Source: Synechococcus sp. CO36386bin_37
GTDB lineage: Bacteria; Cyanobacteriota; Cyanobacteriia; PCC-6307; Cyanobiaceae
NCBI GenBank assembly: GCA_011525445.1
Contig: WTGE01000482.1
Coordinates: forward strand, 1-5,000
Reading direction: 5' to 3'
DNA: 5,000 nucleotides
Below the pieces are notes generated by a model. It did not search any database and was not told the origin of the DNA. It saw nothing but the letters and a program-made list of their open reading frames with translations. Below are positions 1 to 5,000 of the stretch, one piece after another. Made by a program: the position numbers and the translations under genes. Numbering within the stretch: position 1 is the stretch's first letter; the number at the start of each line of letters is the position of its first letter.

Positions 1-1090
1 CCCCATACCAGCCGCAGGGGCATGGATTGGTCGCAGCAACCAGGGTGACCTGACATGGAAACGCGCATCGCGCTTTCGCTCGGCTGAGCCACAGCACGCC
101 TTCCTCCAGGGGTTGACGCAATTGATCAAGACTTGATCTTGGAAACTCTGTGAGCTCATCTAAGAACAGCACTCCTCCATGGGCCAGGCTCAATTCACCG
201 GGGCGGGGATTCATGCCACCGCCGAGAAGACCTGCTGGTGTGGTGCTCGGATGCGGAGCACGAAAGGGGCGCTGTTTCACCAGGCTTGTCACGCTCCCAA
301 GGGTGCCTGAAATGGATTGAATGAGTGTGAGCTCCAGCGCCTCTGCGTCGCTTAGGGGAGGGAGAATGTTGGGGAGCTGACGCGCCAACATCGTTTTGCC
401 ACAGCCTGGAGGTCCCACCATCAGCAGGTGATGTCCCCCTGCGGCACTAATCGCCAAGGCTTTGCGAGCAAAACGTTGAATGTTGAGAGGGGCTGAGGCC
501 TGTTCTGTTGGTTGTCGCGTTGAACTGGCGATTCCGGTTGGCGATTGATTGTGGTCTTGCAGCCAAGACCTGTCTGTTAATCCACCCCTGAGGTGTTCAA
601 CGAGTTGTTCCAGATTGATTGCCCCAATGACAGGGAGCCCGGCGACCAGGGAGGCTTCTTTTGCATTGGCAGCTGGTACGACAAAGGCCTTGACTTGTTC
701 ACGCTTGGCTTGGCAGGCCATGGCCAGAATTCCCCTGCATGGCCTCAGGCTTCCGTCGAGTCCAAGTTCTCCGGCGCAGCTCAATCCCTTTAGCTTGTGT
801 GGGTCCAGTTGACCGCTTGCGACAAGCAGAGCCAGTGCGATGGGGAGATCGAAGGAGGGACCTTCCTTGCGTAGATCGGCTGGTGCCAGGTTCACGATGA
901 CCCTGACAAGGGGGCCGCGGAATCCACTGTTGCGCAACGCAGCTCGAATGCGTTCGCGGGATTCCTGAATGGCAGTGTCCGGAAGCCCGACTAGCTGCAA
1001 CCCAGGAAGTCCTGGCGCCAGATCCACCTCCACAGTGACAGGGAGAGCTTCCATGCCTTGAAGGGATGCACTGGTGCAGCGTGCCAGCAT
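1..1090 (-). CDS. comM: ComM/YifB family Mg-chelatase-like AAA+ ATPase, N-terminal part (3' end beyond window)
   Basis: The reading frame runs on the minus strand from ATG at 1090 to the window edge, giving about 363 residues; the family is usually near 500, so roughly the last quarter lies outside. It begins [18 protein letters not shown], typical of the YifB/ComM N-terminus, followed by a Lon-S5-like domain (about residues 10-135). The AAA+ core shows Walker A GPPGCGKT at about 226-233, Walker B VLFLDE with Asp311-Glu312, and the hallmark [11 protein letters not shown] just before the edge. An in-frame TGA lies 14 codons upstream with no ATG, GTG or TTG between, so 1090 is the furthest conventional start. 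In Haemophilus and Vibrio, ComM is a hexameric helicase that promotes branch migration during natural transformation; in cyanobacteria the role is inferred. It is divergent from the HIT gene. No frameshift is seen. Confidence 0.93.
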   Translation of the reverse strand, partial: MLARCTSASLQGMEALPVTVEVDLAPGLPGLQLVGLPDTAIQESRERIRAALRNSGFRGPLVRVIVNLAPADLRKEGPSFDLPIALALLVASGQLDPHKLKGLSCAGELGLDGSLRPCRGILAMACQAKREQVKAFVVPAANAKEASLVAGLPVIGAINLEQLVEHLRGGLTDRSWLQDHNQSPTGIASSTRQPTEQASAPLNIQRFARKALAISAAGGHHLLMVGPPGCGKTMLARQLPNILPPLSDAEALELTLIQSISGTLGSVTSLVKQRPFRAPHPSTTPAGLLGGGMNPRPGELSLAHGGVLFLDELTEFPRSSLDQLRQPLEEGVLWLSRAKARCAFPCQVTLVAATNPCPCGWYG

Positions 1091-1153
1091 GATGAGATTG
1101 CGGTGTAAGGCTTTGATGCCCCACTCGTCTCATCTCCTGTTTTTCCCAGTGTT
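1091..1153. promoter_or_regulatory. divergent intergenic region between comM and the HIT-transporter-hli unit
   Basis: These 63 bp separate the divergent starts of comM (1090, minus) and the HIT gene (1154, plus), so any local promoters for either side must sit here or inside the opposite gene. I cannot point to a convincing -35/-10 pair or a Shine-Dalgarno site for either gene. The only structure seen is a 7-bp inverted repeat, gatgaga at 1091-1097 and tctcatc at 1128-1134, with a 30-nt spacer. It could be an operator half-site pair or chance. Confidence 0.35.
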
Positions 1154-1486
1154 GTGACTATTTTTGCCCGGATCTTGAGTGGAGATCTTCCATGCGATGA
1201 GGTGTATAGCGACGACAGATGTCTCGCGTTCCGAGATATCGCTCCAACGGCACCTGTTCATCTTTTAGTGATTCCTCGTAAGCCGTTGGTCAGTTTGCGT
1301 GAGGCCAAGCGGGAGGATGAAGCGTTGCTCGGCCATTTGCTTTTGGTTGCTGCGAAGGTTGCGCAGCAGGAGGGATTGAAAGACTGGAGAGTGGTGATCA
1401 ATAGCGGTGAGGGTGCGGGGCAGACCGTGTTTCACCTGCATGTGCATGTGATTGGTGGGCGTTCCCTTGATTGGCCTCCCGGATAA
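1154..1486 (+). CDS. HIT family (HINT/PKCI-1-like) nucleotide-binding hydrolase
   Basis: This 110-residue protein carries the histidine triad HLHVHVI (H-x-H-x-H-x-x, about residues 95-101), whose central His is the nucleophile attacking the alpha-phosphate in HIT enzymes. The conserved N-terminal blocks FARILSGDLPCDEVY, AFRDIAPTAPVHLLVIPRKP and INSGEGAGQTVFHLH match the HINT branch, which hydrolyses purine nucleoside phosphoramidates and adenylated intermediates in the cytosol; the physiological substrate here is unknown. It ends WPPG, as HINT proteins usually do. The start is GTG at 1154: upstream in frame there is only a TAA at 1106-1108 and no ATG, GTG or TTG. Family members often have two or three more residues before the T-I-F block, so the N-terminus is slightly short but intact. 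It is the first gene of a plus-strand unit, 25 bp ahead of the transporter. Confidence 0.95.
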   Translation: MTIFARILSGDLPCDEVYSDDRCLAFRDIAPTAPVHLLVIPRKPLVSLREAKREDEALLGHLLLVAAKVAQQEGLKDWRVVINSGEGAGQTVFHLHVHVIGGRSLDWPPG

Positions 1487-1511
1487 GGGTTTGGCTTGTG
1501 AGAATGGAGAG

Positions 1512-3500
1512 ATGACAGCGTCTACTCTCGACAGCGGCGGTCCGTTGAAAAACCTGCGCGACCAGCTCGCAAAGCTGCGCCATCTGGCTCAGCCCTTTTT
1601 TTTGCCATTGGATCAAGCCAGCGGTTGGCAATTCATCTGGCTGCTGATTTCCCTTCTGTTTTGCGTGGGAGGGTTGGTTCTGGCGGTCCTCACCGCTTTG
1701 ATCCGAACTCTTGCTCGCTTTCAACCGGTCTTAACTGACAAATATCTGTCCGGGGTTTCGGGAACGATTGCAACGATCTGGAGCAGTTGGTGGGGAGGGG
1801 CGTTCATTGCTCTGTTCCTGATTGGCGTCGCCAGTTTTGTAGCGTTCCGTCAGCAATTACGGCAACGGCGATGGCTGAATTGGGGGCTATTAGCCACGAT
1901 TGTGTTCATGCTGCTTGCTGTTAATGGAATCAATACTGGCATTAGTTTTATTTACCGCGACATCACGAATGCCTTGGTTGATAAAGATCAGGTTGGCTTT
2001 TATGGTCGCTTGACGATTTATGGGGCCTGTTTTGTTGTGGCACTCCCGATCAGGGTGACTCAGCTTTATATCACTGCAAAATTGGGAATTATCTGGAGAG
2101 AGTGGCTGTCTAGGTCGTTGATTGGCGACTATATGAAAAATAAGGCTTACTACGTCCTTAATCCGAATAATGAAGCCGAAACCGACGTTGACAATCCCGA
2201 CCAAAGGATCACGCAGGATACGGAGTCGTTCACGGCGCAAAGTTTAAGCCTGGCTTTGGGTTTGTTTGATGCTTTGCTCACGTTTTCGTTAAACATTCTT
2301 GTGCTCTGGACTATCAGCGCAAGGCTCACTTTCGCTCTGTTTGGTTATGCCGCATTTGCTACGGCTTTGCTTGTTATTTCCGGGCGTAATCTGGTCCGAA
2401 TCAATTACGATCAGCTTCGTTATGAGGCTGATTTTCGTTATGGCTTGGTGCACATCAGAGACAATGCAGAATCGATTGCTTTTTATTCAGGAGAAGATCA
2501 GGAGAAGCAGGAATCATTCAGGCGATTGGGTACGGTTGTAAAAAATTTCAACCTCTTGATTATCTGGCAGGTCATTATTGATGTGATGCGCCGATCTGTC
2601 TCTTACGCAGGTGTATTTATTCCCTTCCTGGTGATGGCTCCTGTCTATTTCTCCGGTGATATAGATTTCGGGGTTTTCAATCAAGCTAGTTTATCGTTCA
2701 ATTTGGTAGAGAGCGCGTTGTTTATTATTGTCTCTCGTATTGAACAACTTGCTCAATTCGCTGCAGGAATTAGTCGTCTTGAGGGATTTCAAACGAAGGT
2801 TGAACAGGTAAGCCAACAGGCTCCAAGTAGTAACACTCGTGTGATTCCAGGAGGCGATGGAATCTTGATTCGTGAGGCAGAGCTTTACCCACCAAATGGA
2901 AACAATCCTGTCGTTGAAGATCTCACGATCAGCATTCGAGATCACGAAAAACTTTTGATTGTTGGCCCCTCCGGATGTGGCAAAACGTCCTTGTTGCGCA
3001 TGATCAGTGGCCTCTGGGAGCCGAATCAAGGCACCGTTGAACGCCCTGAGATGGGTGATCTTTTGTTCATTCCACAAAAGCCCTACATGCTGCTGGGTTC
3101 CTTGCGAGAACAGCTTTGCTACCCGGCAGACGAGCATCGATTCAGTGATGAACAGCTGCGCAGCGTGCTGGAGCAAGTCAGTCTTCAGAAACTTGTGATT
3201 CGCTACCCCGATCTTGATATCAAGCAGGATTGGCCACGAATACTTTCGCTTGGAGAACAACAGCGCCTGGCGTTTGGTCGCTTACTTTTAAATTCACCGC
3301 GATTTGTGGTGCTGGATGAGGCAACCAGTGCTTTGGACGTTAAAACTGAGAAGCAGCTGTATGGATTGCTGGTGGATCGTGATCTCTCCGTTATCAGTGT
3401 TGGCCATCGTCCTTCTCTCAGGCAATTCCATGACAATGTGCTTGAACTCCAAGGTGACGGTGATTGGACCCTGATTCCCGCCAGCCGCTACCAACCATGA
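1512..3500 (+). CDS. SbmA/BacA/ABCD-type ABC transporter, fused permease and ATP-binding protein
   Basis: This 662-residue half-transporter has the membrane domain first and the ATPase second. Hydrophobic segments lie near residues 41-63, 95-112, 123-142, 163-187, 247-268, 271-290 and 366-380. Membrane-domain signatures typical of the SbmA/BacA and peroxisomal ABCD branch are NPDQRITQD (about 228-236) and EADFRYGLVHIRDNAES (305-321), an EAA-like coupling segment. The ATPase is complete: Walker A GPSGCGKT (485-492), Q-loop Gln522, signature LSLGEQQ (578-584), Walker B FVVLDEATSALD with Asp602-Glu603, and H-loop His632. It should act as a dimer in the inner membrane. Relatives move peptides, cobalamin (Rv1819c) or acyl-CoAs; the cargo here cannot be read from sequence. 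ATG 1512 is preferred over an in-frame TTG at 1452 inside the HIT gene; a GGAG lies only 2 nt before it. The membrane part is markedly AT-richer than its neighbours. Confidence 0.93.
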   Translation: MTASTLDSGGPLKNLRDQLAKLRHLAQPFFLPLDQASGWQFIWLLISLLFCVGGLVLAVLTALIRTLARFQPVLTDKYLSGVSGTIATIWSSWWGGAFIALFLIGVASFVAFRQQLRQRRWLNWGLLATIVFMLLAVNGINTGISFIYRDITNALVDKDQVGFYGRLTIYGACFVVALPIRVTQLYITAKLGIIWREWLSRSLIGDYMKNKAYYVLNPNNEAETDVDNPDQRITQDTESFTAQSLSLALGLFDALLTFSLNILVLWTISARLTFALFGYAAFATALLVISGRNLVRINYDQLRYEADFRYGLVHIRDNAESIAFYSGEDQEKQESFRRLGTVVKNFNLLIIWQVIIDVMRRSVSYAGVFIPFLVMAPVYFSGDIDFGVFNQASLSFNLVESALFIIVSRIEQLAQFAAGISRLEGFQTKVEQVSQQAPSSNTRVIPGGDGILIREAELYPPNGNNPVVEDLTISIRDHEKLLIVGPSGCGKTSLLRMISGLWEPNQGTVERPEMGDLLFIPQKPYMLLGSLREQLCYPADEHRFSDEQLRSVLEQVSLQKLVIRYPDLDIKQDWPRILSLGEQQRLAFGRLLLNSPRFVVLDEATSALDVKTEKQLYGLLVDRDLSVISVGHRPSLRQFHDNVLELQGDGDWTLIPASRYQP

Positions 3501-3706
3501 ACGAAGCTGATCCCACGCTCGAGTCCGGCTCTGACAAGCCCAGAGATACCCCCACAGCGACAACCTCGGATCTTCCCGCCTTTGGCTGGAGTTCTTATGC
3601 AGAGCGGATCAATGGACGGTTCGCCATGGTCGGGTTTGTGGCTGTTCTGCTCACAGAGGCCCTCAGCCACGACACCTTTCTTCACTGGGCGGGGTTGGTG
3701 CCTTGA
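3497..3706 (+). CDS. hli: high-light-inducible protein (Hlip), one-helix chlorophyll-binding family
   Basis: This 69-residue protein has a hydrophilic N-terminal arm rich in Pro, Thr, Asp and Glu (about 1-30), then one predicted transmembrane helix bearing ERINGRFAMVGF (36-47) and continuing VAVLLTEAL. Glu36, Asn39 and Arg41 are the ExxNxR residues that ligand chlorophyll and form the interhelical ion pairs in the LHC superfamily. Hlips sit in thylakoid membranes, usually as dimers with photosystem II assembly factors or chlorophyll synthase, and protect by quenching or chlorophyll recycling; they are typically induced by high light, cold or nutrient stress. The ATG overlaps the transporter stop (ATGA, 3497-3500) and no Shine-Dalgarno is seen, so translation is probably coupled. 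An in-frame TTG at 3464 would add 11 residues from within the transporter and is not favoured. The subclass cannot be assigned. Confidence 0.94.
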   Translation: MNEADPTLESGSDKPRDTPTATTSDLPAFGWSSYAERINGRFAMVGFVAVLLTEALSHDTFLHWAGLVP

Positions 3707-4192
3707 TTAGGGCAGGCGTAGCAAGTCCACGTCCCAACGTCCCCGACGGCTCACCTGGACTGCCAGCAGTCGCCCATTCCCGTCCAGACTGACGGCGTGG
3801 GGAACGCCGGGTGGATCGAGTGTGAGTTTTTGCAGAGCATTCACAGTACGGCGGTAGAGCATCAGTTCGGTGCGTCCGTTGCGTTGGCGAATCAGGGCGA
3901 TGCGTTGTCCATCACCACTCACGCTCAGGCTGATGGTTTGTGAATCGGCCTGGTTGATGCCATTGAGAGGCACTGGAGTCCCACGGCGCAGATCGATCAA
4001 TTCCACTCGCTCGCGACCGTTTCGACTGGCCATGCTGGCAAGCCAACGTTGTCCCAACGATGGGTACCGTCTGCTGTCTGTTCCTTGTTGCAGCGACCTG
4101 TTCACTCCTGACATCGGCCGAATCTCACTTGAACGACAACCCACGATCAGGGAGCTCATCAGCAGGACCGAGGGGATGATCCACTTGCTCAT
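3707..4192 (-). CDS. small lipoprotein with three TolB/WD40-like beta-propeller repeats (downstream member of tandem pair)
   Basis: This is a 161-residue predicted lipoprotein. MSKWIIPSVLLMSSLIVGC is a signal peptide with lipobox IVGC, Cys19 being the lipidated residue; +2 is Arg rather than Asp, so by the E. coli Lol rule it need not stay in the inner membrane. The mature part holds three propeller-type repeats at about 43-77, 88-125 and 133-161, each built as S-x-S-x-(D/N)-G-x-x-(L/I)-A-x-(Q/I) then R-x-G-R-x-x-(V/L)-x-L. SVSGDGQRIALI and SLDGNGRLLAVQ are the clearest blades and resemble TolB-C/PD40 motifs. The ATG overlaps the stop of the upstream paralogue (ATGA, 4189-4192), suggesting translational coupling. 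Its stop directly abuts the convergent hli stop. The function is unknown; three blades are too few for a closed propeller. Confidence 0.88.
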   Translation of the reverse strand: MSKWIIPSVLLMSSLIVGCRSSEIRPMSGVNRSLQQGTDSRRYPSLGQRWLASMASRNGRERVELIDLRRGTPVPLNGINQADSQTISLSVSGDGQRIALIRQRNGRTELMLYRRTVNALQKLTLDPPGVPHAVSLDGNGRLLAVQVSRRGRWDVDLLRLP

Positions 4193-4689
4193 GGGCCTTG
4201 TTCGCCAGGTGTGCTGCTTCTCTGACCCCCAGGCTTGTCGGGCTCCAACAGTCTGCTGAGGTCGATGACTTCGATCCGCCAGCGGCCTTGATCAGCCGTC
4301 TGAATGGCGAGTTGACGCGCGTCTGGAGCCAGACTGGCCCTGACGGGATCACGACCTGAGGGCAAGCGAAGAGGGTGGGCCTTTCCGCTCAAGCGGTCCT
4401 CGATCAGGACCAGCCTATGGTTGCCGCGTTGGATGATCACCGCCAAATAGCGACCGTTCCAGCTCAGGGATGGGGAGCTATGGGGCTGATGGCGTGCCAA
4501 GTGGCGTAAGCGCAAGGATCGACCACCCCTGATGTCGCGCAACTGAACAGTGGGCCGTCCGTTTTGATCTTCGATCACCGCTAGAAAACTGCCATCCGCG
4601 CTGAGGGCAGGATCGTGCTTTTGGGCGGGTAAGAGTCCTGTTGGTGCTCGGGATGACCGTTCATTGCAGGCGACGACTCCGACTGCCAA
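4189..4689 (-). CDS. small lipoprotein with three TolB/WD40-like beta-propeller repeats (upstream member of tandem pair; start uncertain)
   Basis: The protein has 166 residues if started at TTG 4689, the only conventional start codon after the in-frame TAG at 4780-4782. Three propeller-type repeats lie at about 26-61 (PALSADGSFLAVIEDQNGR), 71-109 (SPSLSWNGRYLAVIIQRG) and 117-143 (ASLAPDARQLAIQ), followed by a polar Pro/Gly/Ser tail. A lipobox VVAC puts the lipidated Cys only 8 residues from TTG 4689, too close for a signal peptide. Reading upstream in frame gives AKRVLPLLLAVGVVAC, a textbook lipoprotein signal with a Lys-Arg n-region, so the true start probably lies further up, for example ATT at 4728 (179 residues) or CTG at 4734. 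Either would begin just after the TAA of the preceding gene (4740-4742). It shares its blade pattern with the downstream lipoprotein and overlaps it by ATGA. The function is unknown. Confidence 0.82.
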   Translation of the reverse strand: MAVGVVACNERSSRAPTGLLPAQKHDPALSADGSFLAVIEDQNGRPTVQLRDIRGGRSLRLRHLARHQPHSSPSLSWNGRYLAVIIQRGNHRLVLIEDRLSGKAHPLRLPSGRDPVRASLAPDARQLAIQTADQGRWRIEVIDLSRLLEPDKPGGQRSSTPGEQGP

Positions 4690-4739
4690 GAGCAGTGGAA
4701 GGACTCGTTTGGCGAGAACGGTGTGAATGATCAGCGTTA

Positions 4740-5000
4740 TTAATCGTCGAAGCGAGAACTGTTGTCTCTGGGCCTTGAACTACGTGGAGGGGTGCGATTG
4801 ATTTCCCGCGACTTTGGCGAGGAAGTTTCATCAGGTTTGGAGCTGCTTCGACCGATGGGTGGGCTTGAAGGTTGACGTGGATTGGGGGAATAGGTCGCGT
4901 CCTCCGGTTCTCTCCTAAGGGGAGTGCCTTGAGGAACGCCAGGGGTTGATGCAGCTGTTCTTCGGGACGATCCTCGCGCAGGTGATGCGCTCGTTTGCGC
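4740..5000 (-). CDS. C-terminal end of an unidentified protein with a Ser/Pro/Arg-rich disordered tail (5' end beyond window)
   Basis: A minus-strand frame is open from the right edge of the window to TAA at 4742-4740, giving 86 residues without a stop. The composition is low complexity and charged: Ser, Pro and Arg dominate, with Glu and Asp scattered, no hydrophobic stretch, and the ending SSRFDD. This reads as an intrinsically disordered C-terminal tail, and I do not recognise the protein. Some cyanobacterial membrane proteins, Ycf66 for example, carry similar Arg/Pro/Ser/Asp tails, but that is only a guess from composition. The other two minus-strand frames make less sense: one is closed by TAG at 4780-4782, just before the lipoprotein. 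The stop is only a few bases from the likely start of the lipoprotein pair, so the three genes probably share a transcript. Confidence 0.68.
   Translation of the reverse strand, partial: AQTSASPARGSSRRTAASTPGVPQGTPLRREPEDATYSPNPRQPSSPPIGRSSSKPDETSSPKSREINRTPPRSSRPRDNSSRFDD

Noticed and set aside
549..812. Plus-strand frames opposite comM (549-812 and 593-793)
   Set aside because: They are antisense to a conserved AAA+ gene, with low-complexity products and no independent support.
699..1133. Minus-strand 144-codon ATG-initiated frame overlapping comM
   Set aside because: It lies in another frame of the strongly supported ComM coding region, and its Arg/Ser/His-rich product has no family-like motif.
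1452..1511. TTG 1452 as start of the ABC transporter, adding 20 residues
   Set aside because: It would overlap the conserved end of the HIT gene, and the extra residues look like HIT sequence read in another frame. ATG 1512 has a GGAG just before it and gives the usual family length.
2691..3260. Minus-strand 189-codon frame under the transporter ATPase domain
   Set aside because: It is antisense to Walker A and neighbouring motifs that are clearly under selection, and no motif is seen in its product.
3690..3730. Intrinsic terminator between hli and the lipoprotein gene
   Set aside because: I looked for a GC-rich hairpin with a T-run on either strand and found neither.
4185..4196. The two lipoproteins as one gene broken by a frameshift
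   Set aside because: The downstream frame has its own ATG, positively charged n-region and lipobox (IVGC19) directly after the upstream stop, so it is a complete second gene rather than a broken half.
3870..4259. Plus-strand 129-codon frame opposite the lipoprotein genes
   Set aside because: Its Arg/Leu/Pro-rich product is typical of antisense reading of GC-rich coding DNA, while the minus strand shows lipoboxes and repeats.
4591..4831. Minus-strand ATG at 4831 as a possible upstream start for the first lipoprotein
   Set aside because: It is in a different frame and reads to a TGA just past the lipobox region, so reaching the lipoprotein frame would need a frameshift for which there is no evidence.
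1..5000. CRISPR array, tRNA, rRNA, insertion sequence or prophage remnant
   Set aside because: No regularly spaced direct repeats, tRNA-like cloverleaf sequence, transposase motif or terminal inverted repeat was found; coding regions fill nearly the whole window.

Overview
The window looks like chromosome of a marine Synechococcus-type picocyanobacterium. The strongest pointer is a short high-light-inducible protein (Hlip) with a clean ERINGRFAMVGF chlorophyll-binding motif, a family essentially confined to cyanobacteria, their phages and plastids. Compact gene packing, frequent absence of clear Shine-Dalgarno sites and a fairly high G+C in the flanks (about 58-67% in lines counted by hand) fit that group. 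The species assignment is inference. I see no RNA gene, mobile element, CRISPR array or phage module.

Layout, left to right. (1) 1-1090, minus strand: the N-terminal two thirds of a ComM/YifB-type Mg-chelatase-like AAA+ ATPase, running off the left edge. (2) 1091-1153: a 63-bp divergent intergenic region that must hold control signals for both sides. (3) 1154-3706, plus strand: a compact three-gene unit of a HIT-family nucleotide-binding hydrolase (GTG start), a full-length SbmA/BacA/ABCD-type ABC exporter-fold protein with fused membrane and ATPase domains, and a 69-residue Hlip whose ATG overlaps the transporter stop (ATGA). (4) 3707-5000, minus strand: from right to left, the disordered, Ser/Pro/Arg-rich C-terminus of an unidentified protein, then two small tandem lipoproteins made of TolB/WD40-like beta-propeller repeats, again coupled by an ATGA overlap. 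The two opposing units abut with no spare base: the hli stop ends at 3706 and the lipoprotein stop begins at 3707.

Functionally, the plus-strand unit couples a housekeeping HIT hydrolase, a membrane transporter related to peptide/cobalamin/fatty-acyl transporters, and a one-helix chlorophyll-binding stress protein. The last pairing hints at co-expression under light or redox stress but proves no shared function. The minus-strand pair carries three propeller-type repeats each, so six in total, the blade count of a TolB propeller. This suggests either a propeller divided between two membrane-anchored subunits or a tandem duplication. Nothing in the window amounts to a clearly new system. The split-propeller lipoprotein pair, with its missing conventional start codon, and the transporter-Hlip coupling are the parts most worth a second look.
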